NCBI GenBank assembly: GCA_035507035.1
Contig: DATJOJ010000056.1
Span: 1 to 64,000 of the forward strand
From: DATJOJ01 sp035507035
GTDB taxonomy: Bacteria; Acidobacteriota; Terriglobia; Terriglobales; Acidobacteriaceae
Direction of reading: 5' to 3'
Length of the DNA: 64,000 bases
Below are positions 9,571 to 18,896 of this stretch, piece by piece. A program made the position numbers and the translations under genes. The notes beneath the pieces were generated by a model. It was not told the DNA's origin. It ran no database searches and saw only the letters and a program-made list of their open reading frames with translations. Position 1 is the stretch's first letter. The number at the start of each line of letters is the position of its first letter.

Positions 9571-10254
9571 ATGGCCAGTGAGTCGAAAAGTTTCATTTCT
9601 GCGGTTCCGCTTGGGGAGGCGTCGCCAAGGATCCAACTGCGTGAGCGAACCGCTCTTATCGAAATTGGCCTCGTTTATGGTTTGATTCTGGTCGCCGTCT
9701 GGACTCCGCAAGGAAGGCTGAACAGGTACGTCTGCCTGGCGGCAGCGCTGGCAACGGTGGGACTCTCATTGCGAGGATGTTATTCCCCAAGCGAGCTGGG
9801 ACTGAACCGCCCGCTGTCGGGAGCTGTAGTCACGCTGGCGGCAGGCGTGCTCTTAGTTGGCGTAATCGCAAGCCTGGGGCTCTTGCTTAAGTCTTTGGGC
9901 CCACCTCAGCCGCTTCCGTGGCTCCGAGCCTGGCAGTACGGGGTCTGGTCATTGCTACAGCAGTTCATCCTCGAGTCCTTCATGTATGTGCGGCTGGAAT
10001 CGCTGTATGGCTCGCGGCGTGCCGTCTTGGTTGCCGCATTTCTTTTTGCCGTCGCGCATATTCCAAGCCCTGTTTTAACCATGCTGAGTTTCCTCGGCGC
10101 ATTGTTTTTCTGCGAAATGTTCCGCCGCTATCGCAATATTTATGCTCTCGGAGTTGTTCACGCTGCTCTGGGCTTGACCATTGCTGCCAGTCTGCCCGAT
10201 AGCCTCATGCACCACATGCGAGTGGGGCTGGGATTCTTGACGTACCATCCGTGA
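9571..10254 (+). CDS. CPBP-like intramembrane metalloprotease, degenerate first motif
   Basis: A polytopic protein of 227 residues with about seven hydrophobic segments. The C-terminal half resembles the CPBP (CAAX protease, Rce1-like) family. The second motif FxxxH is present (Phe159 to His163, FAVAHIP). A third-motif histidine is present at His197, but its usual Asn partner is Gly201. The first motif, normally EExxxR, reads LQQFILESFMYVRL with Gln130-Gln131, so protease activity is uncertain. GTG at 9568 directly precedes the chosen ATG. It is divergent from ndh. Function unknown beyond family resemblance. Confidence 0.6.
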   Translation: MASESKSFISAVPLGEASPRIQLRERTALIEIGLVYGLILVAVWTPQGRLNRYVCLAAALATVGLSLRGCYSPSELGLNRPLSGAVVTLAAGVLLVGVIASLGLLLKSLGPPQPLPWLRAWQYGVWSLLQQFILESFMYVRLESLYGSRRAVLVAAFLFAVAHIPSPVLTMLSFLGALFFCEMFRRYRNIYALGVVHAALGLTIAASLPDSLMHHMRVGLGFLTYHP

Positions 10255-10336
10255 TTCGGCGATCGGACTCCGCTCCACTTATCTTGTAAGATGTTCGGCA
10301 AGGCGAGCTGACGCATTGCCGTCCAATTCTCCACCC

Positions 10337-11938
10337 ATGGGATCGAGCCTGTCCGCGGGCACGCCACCTCCGCGACAAACCTTAGGCAGCCGGCTTCATT
10401 TTCTTGTTCCATCCGTTAGCGACGTCCTGTTCATTGCCATTTTGGCGGGCCTGAGCTGCGGGGCATTAGGGCGAATCTTGCTGCACGACGCGGGCATTGG
10501 CTGGCATATCCGCAATGGCCAACTCATGTTGCAAACGCACGCCATTACCCGCACCGATCCCTTCTCCGCGACGATTCATGGGGGCAAATGGTATGCCTGG
10601 GAGTGGCTTTATGACATCGTCATTGCGTTGGTTCACCTGACCCTCGGCTTGAATGGGGTTGTGTTTTTCACGGCTGCTATTATCGCCGCCTGTTTTGTGC
10701 TCACCTTGCACTTTGCAGTGCGCCGGGGCGGAAATCTGGTCGTCGTATTTTTTCTCTTGTTGTTGTCGCTGGGAGCTTCCGCCGTGCACTTCCTCGCCCG
10801 CCCGCACGTGTTGAGCTGGCTGTTGACGGTTGTCTGGTTCGAATTGTTGGATTCCGCCGCTGAGGCGCCAGATTCCAAGGCGGGCACGCATCTCTTCACA
10901 TTGCCGGTTCTCATGGCGCTGTGGGTCAATGTGCACGGCGGATATGTTTTGGGCTTCGCCCTGCTCGCGATTTATCTGGCGGATGGCGGCATTCGATTTT
11001 TTACCGCTCCAGAGCAGAGAGAGCACACGCGAAGCTGGCTGAAACGGCTCGGCTTGGTGACGCTTCTTACCTTTGGCGCGAGTTTTTTGAACCCCTATGG
11101 CTATCAGCTCCACGTTCATGTGTACCGTTATCTTTCGGACCGCTATTTGATGGACCGGATCACGGAGTTTCTGTCACCGGACTTTCATAGTCCCGCCCAG
11201 CAGTGTTTCGCCGTCCTTTTGCTCATAGCGATTGTGGCGATGACTGTAGCGCGCCAAAAAATCACCCCAGCGAGGCTGATGGTCATCGTTTTGGCGGCGT
11301 ACAGCGGACTCTACGCAACTCGCAGTCTGCCGACTTCGTCACTTCTGATTACGCTGATCATCGCGCCAGTGCTGTCCCAAAGCATTGCCGACGCGAGCCA
11401 GAGCTCTCGGCTTCAGCCCTGGCTGGGTCGTTTTTTCGCACGCATGCATTCCTTCGGATTACGCATGGGAAATCTGGAAGTGAACTTCGAAGATCATTTC
11501 TGGTTGGCAGTGATCTTCCTGCTTGGCCTGTGGGCGTGCATTTATGGAGGCAGGCTAGGCTCGGAACAGGTTATTAATGCATATTTCGACGAAAAGCGTT
11601 TTCCGGTTGAGTCGGTTGAGTACATTGCAACGCACCATATTCACGAGCCAATTTTCAGCCTGGATTTTTGGGGCGGATACTTGATTTACGAACTGTACCC
11701 AAAAAACAAGGTCGTGGTGGATGACCGCCACGACTTATATGGGGATGAATTCTTCAAGGATTATTTAAAAATCGTGTTCATTCAGCCGGGATGGGAGAAA
11801 GTGCTCGATGAAAAGCAAATCAACTGGATACTGATGCCGCAGGATTCCACTCTGGCCAACATGCTCAAGCTGACGCACGGTTGGAGGATCGTTCACCAGG
11901 ATGGGATGGCAGTGCTGTTTCAACGCAGTGGAACGTAA
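10337..11938 (+). CDS. Large polytopic membrane protein, GT-C glycosyltransferase-like (paralogue of 21904-23352)
   Basis: About 533 residues with ten or more hydrophobic segments and a soluble C-terminal domain. Near the N-terminus it reads GIGWHIRNGQLMLQTHAITRTDPFS, and the C-terminal part has WGGYLIYELYPKNKVVVDDRHDLYGDEF. Both stretches have clear counterparts in the gene at 21904-23352, so the two are paralogues. The topology and the early acidic or Trp-His loop recall GT-C lipid-linked-sugar transferases, but I cannot assign a substrate. A TTG at 10316 would extend the frame by seven residues. Its stop is one base from the stop of the convergent Tad-locus gene. Confidence 0.65.
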   Translation: MGSSLSAGTPPPRQTLGSRLHFLVPSVSDVLFIAILAGLSCGALGRILLHDAGIGWHIRNGQLMLQTHAITRTDPFSATIHGGKWYAWEWLYDIVIALVHLTLGLNGVVFFTAAIIAACFVLTLHFAVRRGGNLVVVFFLLLLSLGASAVHFLARPHVLSWLLTVVWFELLDSAAEAPDSKAGTHLFTLPVLMALWVNVHGGYVLGFALLAIYLADGGIRFFTAPEQREHTRSWLKRLGLVTLLTFGASFLNPYGYQLHVHVYRYLSDRYLMDRITEFLSPDFHSPAQQCFAVLLLIAIVAMTVARQKITPARLMVIVLAAYSGLYATRSLPTSSLLITLIIAPVLSQSIADASQSSRLQPWLGRFFARMHSFGLRMGNLEVNFEDHFWLAVIFLLGLWACIYGGRLGSEQVINAYFDEKRFPVESVEYIATHHIHEPIFSLDFWGGYLIYELYPKNKVVVDDRHDLYGDEFFKDYLKIVFIQPGWEKVLDEKQINWILMPQDSTLANMLKLTHGWRIVHQDGMAVLFQRSGT

Positions 11939-11939
11939 G

Positions 11940-13991
11940 CTAACGGGTGTCGATATCAAATCCCAGGATCGCATCGACTTCGACCGGCTGTTCGCCGCGA
12001 AACGCCGGGCGGAATTTCCAGCTCGACAATGCCGCAATGACTTTGTCGCTTGTTGCACGGTTCGCGTACTGAAGAACTTGAGCCTTTCGAAGCAACCCTG
12101 AGCGATCGAGAACGCAAGAAATTACCAGCCGGGAACGTTGCAAGTTCGCGGGCAATTCGGAGCGCAGCGGCATGGGTGCTTTCAAATCTTCGCCATAAGG
12201 TCGCGTGGCAGATGTCGGATCAGCGTATTCGAGCACCGCGGTTCCGAGCGCGGTATCGATGTAGATCGTATAAACTTTATCGCCCTTCAGCGTGCCGTAA
12301 AAGTTAAATGCACCGCCGGAGCGCGAGGTTCCCACCACGGTGATGTCCGGGCCCATGTTGGCGGCCATCGTGGATGATCGACCGGGGCTCGCCGGTGGGT
12401 CGGCACCGCCCCCAAAACTTGGCAGCGTGATGACGTTGCTTCCACCGTGCACGGAAACGCCCGGCATCGGCGGCTTGCTGACGTTCCCTGTGCCGGCGCC
12501 TCCGGGACCGGGAAACGGAGAGACTCCGTTGCGGGCCGTAAGATCCGCTCCCGCTCCGTTACCCGTGTTTGCAGCGCCCGTGCCTTTGCCAGTAATTCCT
12601 GCTCCTGAACCTTCGCCCTGCGCGATGCCGGTCCCACCCCCCGGCCCGCCGAGGCCAGGTTTAAGACCTCCCGCCGGAGACAAAGCCAAAGCCCCCGCTC
12701 CTCCACTTCCGGGCACACCGACTTTGGATCCCGGTTGACTGGAAAGCACCACACCGCTTCCGGCCGTACTGCCGCCCGCATTGCTGGGAGGCGCTGTAAC
12801 TGATCCGACATCGAACGGCCCGCCAAACCCATTTCCGCGATTACCGCGACCGTGTCCTGAAATCGAAGCATCGCGGGAAATTTCCATAGGAGGCGGAACA
12901 ACCGCCGTTCCGCCGCGCAGGCCCAACATTCCCTTTGAGTTTATAGAACCGCTGCCAACCTGGACTGGTGGTGGTACAACGCCCGCGGTTCCCAAGCCGG
13001 CGATTGCGGAACGCTCGCCCGAGACTCCGTTGACGGCCACTGGAGGCGCGACCACATTCGATGTGCCCAAACCGCCCATCGAGCGCCCATTGCCGGAGCT
13101 GCTGACTTGGACCGGAGGCGGCACGATCTGCTTCTGCAAATCCCCCGCTCCGAACCCTGGCCCTTTGGTGAATCCCTGATCTGCGATTTGTGCCGGCGGC
13201 GGAGCAACCACTCGCGGGGGGAGCGTTAGCCGGGCACGGGAGCTATTTATCTCTTCCGGCGCGGAGACAGGAGGGGGGACAACGGTTACCGTCTGCGACC
13301 CTGGAATGTGAACCTTCGGCAAATCACGCTCCGGACCGCTGGGGCTAGGAGGAACCACAGCTGCCGCCATTGCTGGCGCGGAGTGAAGTTTCTCGCGTTC
13401 AATCTCCGGTGCTGGCCCGGCGACGTTTTGCTCAAGTGCCGGCGCTCGCAGGGACGGCTTCAGGCCTTCGGCCGGGGCCGGCCCGGGAATTGCTTTATAG
13501 GCAAGTAAATTTGCTACCGCAGAATTGGTTTCCGGAAGGTTGAGCTTGGGAGCGTCGACGACTTTTTCGCGCAATTCGTCTCCCCGCGCCACGCGAATGA
13601 CCTGCGTTCGGTGGAACGCCTCTTTTCCGCCAGCCTGGCCTGAATGACCAGCTTTTGCTCCGCCGAGATCTTCCGTTTGTGGCAGTTCGTCGCCTGAATA
13701 GTAGATGACGTCGTATTTGGGTAGAGGCGGCGGCTGATAGGGCCGCATCGAAGCCAGCTTTGCAGGCAAGACGATCAACGCGATCAGCAACGCCGCCTCA
13801 AAGATCCAGCCCAGCAACATGCCGCTGTAGGGAAAGATACCGGTCGGCGCTTCTCCGGCGAGACGCTTGGGAGACTTGCCCAGTGCTGGACCGATGGCAC
13901 TGAAGAATTCGCGCCAGGGGGACGACCACTCGATCAGGAATTTGGGTTCATGAGCGGTCTCAACGGCAATTTTGGTGGCGGTTTCGTTCAC
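11940..13991 (-). CDS. Gly/Pro-rich TonB-like protein at the 3' end of the Tad locus
   Basis: The protein has 683 residues. It has an N-terminal cytoplasmic part, one membrane segment (about 58-80, LGWIFEAALLIALIVLPAKL) and then a long low-complexity periplasmic region rich in Gly, Pro, Val and Ser (about 190-530), with repeated VVPPPVQV-like units. The C-terminal domain (about 600-683) resembles a TonB C-terminal domain (LVISCVLDRSGLLRKAQVLQYANRATSDKVIAALSSWKFRPAFRGEQPVEVDAIL, abbreviated here to its key parts SCVLDRSG and ALSSWKFRPA). Its ATG overlaps the DUF192 stop by 4 nt. It may connect the inner membrane to an outer-membrane partner of the pilus. That is inference. Confidence 0.7.
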   Translation of the reverse strand: MNETATKIAVETAHEPKFLIEWSSPWREFFSAIGPALGKSPKRLAGEAPTGIFPYSGMLLGWIFEAALLIALIVLPAKLASMRPYQPPPLPKYDVIYYSGDELPQTEDLGGAKAGHSGQAGGKEAFHRTQVIRVARGDELREKVVDAPKLNLPETNSAVANLLAYKAIPGPAPAEGLKPSLRAPALEQNVAGPAPEIEREKLHSAPAMAAAVVPPSPSGPERDLPKVHIPGSQTVTVVPPPVSAPEEINSSRARLTLPPRVVAPPPAQIADQGFTKGPGFGAGDLQKQIVPPPVQVSSSGNGRSMGGLGTSNVVAPPVAVNGVSGERSAIAGLGTAGVVPPPVQVGSGSINSKGMLGLRGGTAVVPPPMEISRDASISGHGRGNRGNGFGGPFDVGSVTAPPSNAGGSTAGSGVVLSSQPGSKVGVPGSGGAGALALSPAGGLKPGLGGPGGGTGIAQGEGSGAGITGKGTGAANTGNGAGADLTARNGVSPFPGPGGAGTGNVSKPPMPGVSVHGGSNVITLPSFGGGADPPASPGRSSTMAANMGPDITVVGTSRSGGAFNFYGTLKGDKVYTIYIDTALGTAVLEYADPTSATRPYGEDLKAPMPLRSELPANLQRSRLVISCVLDRSGLLRKAQVLQYANRATSDKVIAALSSWKFRPAFRGEQPVEVDAILGFDIDTR

Positions 13992-14386
13992 TTCCGACTC
14001 GCCTCCCGATTTTGCTCGGGGACAATCTCGATTTCGTCGCCCAGGATGGTTCCGGTGCTTTGTATCGTATTTGCCGGCAACTCAAGAACAGAATGAGCGC
14101 GGAAATGTACGCGCCCCAAGCGCCACGGTTTTAGATCTTCCTCAACATGCACCACAAGATTCGAAGTGTCCAAATAAATTACATCGATCGGGAAATTCAT
14201 GGCGAACGTGTGCACACCACGACAGGGAACGATCCACAATCCATCCCCGCTTCGGAAGGCAGAGGGGGAGCGTCCCATCAAGCCGCGAAAACGGGACCAA
14301 TGCGTCGCCGCCACACTCAGGCGGTCCGCAACCTGCGCCTGGCGCGTGCGGTTAAACGCATATCCTGTGGGCCCGATGGCCAACAT
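13988..14386 (-). CDS. DUF192 family protein
   Basis: A protein of 132 residues matching the DUF192 pattern: ATHWSRFRGLMGR near the start, then GDGLWIVPCRGVHTFAMNFPIDVIYLD in the middle and a hydrophobic VLELPANT near the end. The fold is a small beta barrel of unknown function that is often exported. It lies between tadC (40-bp gap) and the TonB-like gene (4-nt overlap), so it is very likely co-transcribed with the pilus genes. Confidence 0.85.
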   Translation of the reverse strand: MLAIGPTGYAFNRTRQAQVADRLSVAATHWSRFRGLMGRSPSAFRSGDGLWIVPCRGVHTFAMNFPIDVIYLDTSNLVVHVEEDLKPWRLGRVHFRAHSVLELPANTIQSTGTILGDEIEIVPEQNREASRK

Positions 14387-14425
14387 TAACGACTCCTGGA
14401 TTTCATCCTAGACGAGGTGGTCGCG

Positions 14426-15328
14426 TTAATGACCGCTCTCTGGCATTAGCGTCCGGACCAACTGAATCACCGCCGGACCTAAAGTCACAAAGATGATCGA
14501 GGGGAGGACAAACAACACCAGGGGAATCACCATTTTAATCGTTGTCTTCGCGGCTTGCTCTTCGGCCCGCTGCCGCCGTTCGGTGCGCAGAGAGTCAGAA
14601 TGCACACGTAAAGCCTGCGCCACACTTGTGCCAAAGCGGTCGGTCTGAATCAAAGTTCCAACGAGGGAGCGAATGTCATCGACCCCGGTGCGATCGACCA
14701 GATTGCGCAAAGCTTCAGGTCGAGGTTTGCCGGCGCGCATCTCCAGATTTACGAGGTGAAATTCGTCACTCAGTTCAGGATGAGCGTGATGCAAATCTTG
14801 GCCCACGCGCATCAGGGCTTGGTCGAGGGCGAGTCCGGCTTCGACGCAGATGACGGTAAGGTCGAGAGCATCGGGCAATCCTAGTTTGATGGCCTGCTGG
14901 CGTTTCTGGATCATGCGCTTCAGCACGAACCGAGGCAGGAAAAAACCAAGGGCTGTGACGCTAACCAGCAGCATCGGCGACGCAAATCCGCTGCTGGCCA
15001 CGACGAATACAAAGCCTATCATTGCGCATGCCAACCGGCTGCCCACATAAACGGTCAAGCTATTGGGGGTGCGATAACCCGCCTGGATCAGCCAGCGACG
15101 AGCGCGCGACACCTCGCCGGGAGACAGAGGAATGGCTTTGCTTAAGGGATCCAAAGCCTGTTCCAGCCGCTCCTTGATGGCGGGCTTTTGTTCAACTTGG
15201 GGTTTCTGCCAACCTAGCGCACGCAGTCGTGCCCCCAGCACCGACGAAGGTGCGTAGGCTGCGGCCCCGAAAGAAAACAGGATCGCGACCACCGTCAAAA
15301 ACACCAGAATGGCAAGCGCAAAAGCCAT
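14426..15328 (-). CDS. tadC: Tad pilus inner-membrane platform protein TadC
   Basis: A protein of 300 residues with the type II secretion F domain in the middle (about 130-260: GLPDALDLTVICVEAGLALDQALMRV). It has membrane segments near residues 5-25, 100-135 and 270-295. It pairs with TadB to form the inner-membrane platform that the TadA ATPase drives. It follows tadB with a 4-bp gap. Confidence 0.92.
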   Translation of the reverse strand: MAFALAILVFLTVVAILFSFGAAAYAPSSVLGARLRALGWQKPQVEQKPAIKERLEQALDPLSKAIPLSPGEVSRARRWLIQAGYRTPNSLTVYVGSRLACAMIGFVFVVASSGFASPMLLVSVTALGFFLPRFVLKRMIQKRQQAIKLGLPDALDLTVICVEAGLALDQALMRVGQDLHHAHPELSDEFHLVNLEMRAGKPRPEALRNLVDRTGVDDIRSLVGTLIQTDRFGTSVAQALRVHSDSLRTERRQRAEEQAAKTTIKMVIPLVLFVLPSIIFVTLGPAVIQLVRTLMPESGH

Positions 15329-15332
15329 AGCT

Positions 15333-16319
15333 TCAAACTTGAATCTGAATAATCTTTCGAATCACAAAATATCCAACCGTCTGCAACACAATTCCGACCA
15401 CGACCAGAGCGTGCCCAATTGGATCGGCGAACAGTGGCCGGATAAATGGGGGATTGGTCGCGAGCATCGTGACCACGATAACCGGCGGCATTCCCATCAG
15501 CAGGGCCATCGTAAGCCGGCCCTGAGCTGTATAAACTCTGACTTGCCGCTGGATTTTGAATCGCTCCCGGATCACGTAGGAGAGGTTATCCAGAATTTCC
15601 GCCAGATTGCCGCCGGTTTCACGTTGCAACATGACCGCGGTGATAAAAAACTTAACGTCCACAAGTGGCATGCGCTGGCTTAGATTCAGAAGGGCGTCAC
15701 GAACCGGCAATCCGAACTTTTGCTCTTCATAAAGTTTGCGGAATTCCCCGGCGATAGGATCGGCAATCTCTCCGGCGATCAACTCCAGCGAAGTCGTGAA
15801 GGCATGCCCGGCGCGCACTGCTCGCGTCAGCGTGTCTAACGCGTCGGGAAATAACTCTTCGAACTTCTGAAAGCGCTTTCGGCGGCGCCGAGACGCGTAG
15901 GAATATGGAAGTATTGCGCCCAGCACCAGTCCGATGAGCGCAAACAGCATCGCTTGGTTCGGAGGCAGCGAGCCCGCGAGTACAAAGCCCAATCCAGCCG
16001 TAACCACGGCGCTTGCCACGCAGGCCATCAGCAGCGTGCCCACGCGCATTTTCAGATCAGCCTGCTCCAGAAAACTCTGGAAGTTTGCCAGACGCTGAGA
16101 GCGGCGCAACAGATTGTCGAGCGCCGGAATCTGGCTCATCATCTCATCGCGCAGCAAAGCCAGTTCTTCGTTGGGTTGGCGCTCGGCACCTTTCTGAACG
16201 GAGGCGAGTCGCTCGCGAAGCAGCCGTGCCTGGGCATTGCGACGGTCGACAAACGACAAGCCGACGAATACTGCTAAGACCACCACCGCAAAAACCAACA
16301 TGGCGAGAAGGACGGGCAT
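15333..16319 (-). CDS. tadB: Tad pilus inner-membrane platform protein TadB
   Basis: A protein of 328 residues with a T2SF domain (about 165-290: ELFPDALDTLTRAVRAGHAFTTSLELIAGE, then LSQRMPLVDVKFFITAVMLQRETGGNLAEIL). It has an N-terminal membrane segment and further ones at about 95-135 and 295-325. The open frame extends 49 codons further upstream into tadA, but I chose the ATG at 16319 because it gives the usual MPVLLAMLVFAVVVL membrane start and avoids a long overlap. It partners with TadC. Confidence 0.92.
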   Translation of the reverse strand: MPVLLAMLVFAVVVLAVFVGLSFVDRRNAQARLLRERLASVQKGAERQPNEELALLRDEMMSQIPALDNLLRRSQRLANFQSFLEQADLKMRVGTLLMACVASAVVTAGLGFVLAGSLPPNQAMLFALIGLVLGAILPYSYASRRRRKRFQKFEELFPDALDTLTRAVRAGHAFTTSLELIAGEIADPIAGEFRKLYEEQKFGLPVRDALLNLSQRMPLVDVKFFITAVMLQRETGGNLAEILDNLSYVIRERFKIQRQVRVYTAQGRLTMALLMGMPPVIVVTMLATNPPFIRPLFADPIGHALVVVGIVLQTVGYFVIRKIIQIQV

Positions 16320-16341
16320 AAGCTCAATGCGTGATAGTGCT

Positions 16342-17652
16342 CTAAACCTCCGTTTGCGATTGGAAAATCGCGGGCCGCAAGCGGCAGCCGGCGGTTGCCA
16401 GACGGTCGGCAAATTTCGGTCGGATTCCGGTGGCGCGAAATACACCGCGCACATGGCCGCTCTCATCGATGCCGAGACGATCGAAGACGAAGATATCCTG
16501 CATGGCGATCATTTGGTCTTCCATGCCGGTCACCTCGGAAACCGAGATTACTTTGCGAGTGCCGTCGGACAGGCGGGCAATCTGCACCACGCCATGAATC
16601 GCGGAAGCTACCTGTTGGCGCATGGCGCGCTCGGGGAGGTTGAGATTCGCCATCGAGAACATGCTCTCGACGCGCGACAGGGCGTCGCGCGGAGAGTTCG
16701 CGTGAACCGTGGTCAAGGAGCCTTCGTGGCCGGTGTTCATAGCCTGCAACATGTCAAAGGCTTCTTCGCCGCGCACCTCGCCCACCACAATGCGGTCGGG
16801 ACGCATACGCAAGCTGTTAATCACGAGTTGCCTCTGCCGGATCGCGCCTTTGCCTTCGACGTTAGGCGGGCGGGTTTCCAGGCGAACTACGTGTTCCTGC
16901 TTCATTTGTAACTCGGCGGCGTCTTCGATGGTGACTATGCGTTCGGAATTCGGAATGAACCCGGAGAGAACGTTCAGCAAAGTGGTTTTGCCGGCGCCGG
17001 TTCCTCCGGAAACCAGAATATTGAGCCTGCCCTTCACCATTGCCATCAGCAATTCCAGCATGGGCTCCGTCAGAGTCTTGTTCTCGATCATGTTTCGAGA
17101 GGTAAGAGGATCGTGGCCAAATCGCCGGATAGAGAGGCAAGGGCCGTCAATCGCCAGCGGAGGGATGATGGCATTCACACGAGAACCGTCGGCTAGGCGA
17201 GCGTCCACCATCGGGGAAGACTCGTCAACGCGGCGGCCTACTCGCGAGACGATGCGATCGATAATCTGCATGAGGTGAGCGTCATCTTTGAAACTTAGGC
17301 CCGGCATGCGCTCAATCTTGCCGGCGCGTTCTACATAAACCCGGTCAAATCGGTTCACCAGAATGTCGGAGACGGTAGGGTCTTTCAGCAACGGCTCGAG
17401 TGGGCCAAGGCCGAAAATCTCATCCAGAATCTCCCGCGACAAACGTTCGCGCTCGGCAAAGCTGAGCGGAACTGCTTCACTGTTAACCGTGTTGCGAATT
17501 AACAGCAAGACTTCATCGCGGGCGGTGTCGCTGGGAGTGCGGCCCAGTTTCTCGAGGTCCAGGCGATCGAGGATCTTGCGATGCAGGTCAGCCTTTACCT
17601 GCTGGTACTCCGCCCGTTCGAAAGTTTGCAGATTCGGCATCTTTGTACTCAA
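16342..17652 (-). CDS. tadA: Tad pilus assembly ATPase TadA/CpaF
   Basis: A secretion ATPase of 436 residues, of the GspE/VirB11 class. Walker A is GGTGAGKT (216-223). Asp-box and Walker B text includes TIEDAAEL and [35 protein letters not shown], whose His-box is complete. The N-terminal part (1-90) is helical, as in CpaF. It powers pilin polymerisation at the cytoplasmic face of TadB/TadC. An alternative start at Met5 is equally possible. Confidence 0.95.
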   Translation of the reverse strand: MSTKMPNLQTFERAEYQQVKADLHRKILDRLDLEKLGRTPSDTARDEVLLLIRNTVNSEAVPLSFAERERLSREILDEIFGLGPLEPLLKDPTVSDILVNRFDRVYVERAGKIERMPGLSFKDDAHLMQIIDRIVSRVGRRVDESSPMVDARLADGSRVNAIIPPLAIDGPCLSIRRFGHDPLTSRNMIENKTLTEPMLELLMAMVKGRLNILVSGGTGAGKTTLLNVLSGFIPNSERIVTIEDAAELQMKQEHVVRLETRPPNVEGKGAIRQRQLVINSLRMRPDRIVVGEVRGEEAFDMLQAMNTGHEGSLTTVHANSPRDALSRVESMFSMANLNLPERAMRQQVASAIHGVVQIARLSDGTRKVISVSEVTGMEDQMIAMQDIFVFDRLGIDESGHVRGVFRATGIRPKFADRLATAGCRLRPAIFQSQTEV

Positions 17653-17662
17653 GAACTAGTGC

Positions 17663-18835
17663 TTATACCGTCTTGAATAGCGACCAGGTCTTGCGCTTCA
17701 CATCGAGGTCGTTCTCGGTAAGGCGCGTCGCGAGGCCCGAAAAAGCTCGCGCAATTTCCGTGTGATTCTGGTGGATCAACGGTATGCCACGGTCAATTGC
17801 TGTCGAAACAGCGAAATACTGATTTGGAATCTTCCACAGAAGCTTTACGCCGGCGGCAGCTTCGGCATCGCCTTCGCTGAAGCCAGGAATCTTCCGGAAA
17901 CGATTCAGCAGCAATTGGATCTTGTCGCGACTGCCGGTCTCACTGAGAAACTGCTGTACTCGTGCTGCACTCCACAAGGAAGCAACATCGGTATGCGCCA
18001 CCATCAAGATCATCTGCGCCAGGTTTCCGACCAAACGCGTAGTCCCGTCCATGCGAGTGGAGATATCCACCACGACATAACGGAAGTGGCCGCTCAACAA
18101 GTCAAACAATTTGGCGTACTCCGCGGTGGAGGGGTCGGTGGGGGAGGGGGTGTTTGGTCCCGCGAGCAGTTGCAATCCGCCGCTGTGACGCGTCATGAAA
18201 CTTTCCAGCAGGGAACTGTCCAGCCGATGGAGGTTGCGGATTGCATCCGCTACGGTAAACAGGGGCTTCAGATTCAAATGCAAGGCACAATGCCCCAAAG
18301 ACGCAAGGTCGACCAGCGCTGTGCCACCATGAACAGATTGCAACGCGAGAGCGAGGTTCACGGCGATTGTGGTGCAGCCAGATCCACCTTTGGCATTGAT
18401 AACGGCGAACATTTTGCCGCGGTTCTCTTCCCGCTGGCTGCGACGTTTGGCGGTGCTTAGCCGCACGAATGCTTCTAGAAGGTCCGTGGTAGTAGTCGGC
18501 CGCTCAAGAAACTCCCGCGCTCCGGCGCGCATGGCATTCACGATGACTTGCGGATGCGAAAGGCTGCCGATGGCGAAGACCGCGACCTCCGGTAGTTCCT
18601 GATGAAGGAGGTCGATCGCAGCCAACGCAGCTTGGGGATTGTTGGCGGGAATGTCAACTAACACAACGCCCGCATTTTCGCTTTGTATGCGACGCAGCAC
18701 GGGATCCGTCGGTGCGCTTGGGAGCGTGGCCGCAGCATAAGAGGTGTGTGCCACGCTCGAGCCGTCCACCATCACCTGCAACACGGCGCGTTGTTCGCTG
18801 TCCGCAGCAACGATGATGGCCGACAATTGGGGCAT
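17663..18835 (-). CDS. cpaE: Tad pilus localisation ATPase-like protein CpaE/TadZ
   Basis: A protein of 390 residues. The N-terminal third (about 5-125) resembles an atypical receiver domain (VVLVDIPANNP, then VIVNAMRAGAREFLERP). The remainder is a ParA/MinD-like ATPase fold. Its P-loop reads NAKGGSGCTTIAVNLA: the first signature Lys is kept, but the second is Cys, as is common in CpaE/TadZ. The family places the pilus machinery, often at a pole. It lies 10 bp upstream of tadA. Confidence 0.9.
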   Translation of the reverse strand: MPQLSAIIVAADSEQRAVLQVMVDGSSVAHTSYAAATLPSAPTDPVLRRIQSENAGVVLVDIPANNPQAALAAIDLLHQELPEVAVFAIGSLSHPQVIVNAMRAGAREFLERPTTTTDLLEAFVRLSTAKRRSQREENRGKMFAVINAKGGSGCTTIAVNLALALQSVHGGTALVDLASLGHCALHLNLKPLFTVADAIRNLHRLDSSLLESFMTRHSGGLQLLAGPNTPSPTDPSTAEYAKLFDLLSGHFRYVVVDISTRMDGTTRLVGNLAQMILMVAHTDVASLWSAARVQQFLSETGSRDKIQLLLNRFRKIPGFSEGDAEAAAGVKLLWKIPNQYFAVSTAIDRGIPLIHQNHTEIARAFSGLATRLTENDLDVKRKTWSLFKTV

Positions 18836-18896
18836 GACGGGCCTACTCCTGAAAATTGGGGGGATTCAGAGACGCTGACTTACAGTACCACATTCT

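Noticed and set aside
12287..13207. Several open frames opposite or shifted to the Gly/Pro-rich protein
   Set aside because: They result from the repetitive GC-rich coding sequence. The TonB-like C-terminal domain and the membrane segment support the chosen frame.
17663..18835. The P-loop of CpaE has Cys in place of the second Lys
   Set aside because: This is a normal feature of the CpaE/TadZ branch, so it was not reported as an anomaly.
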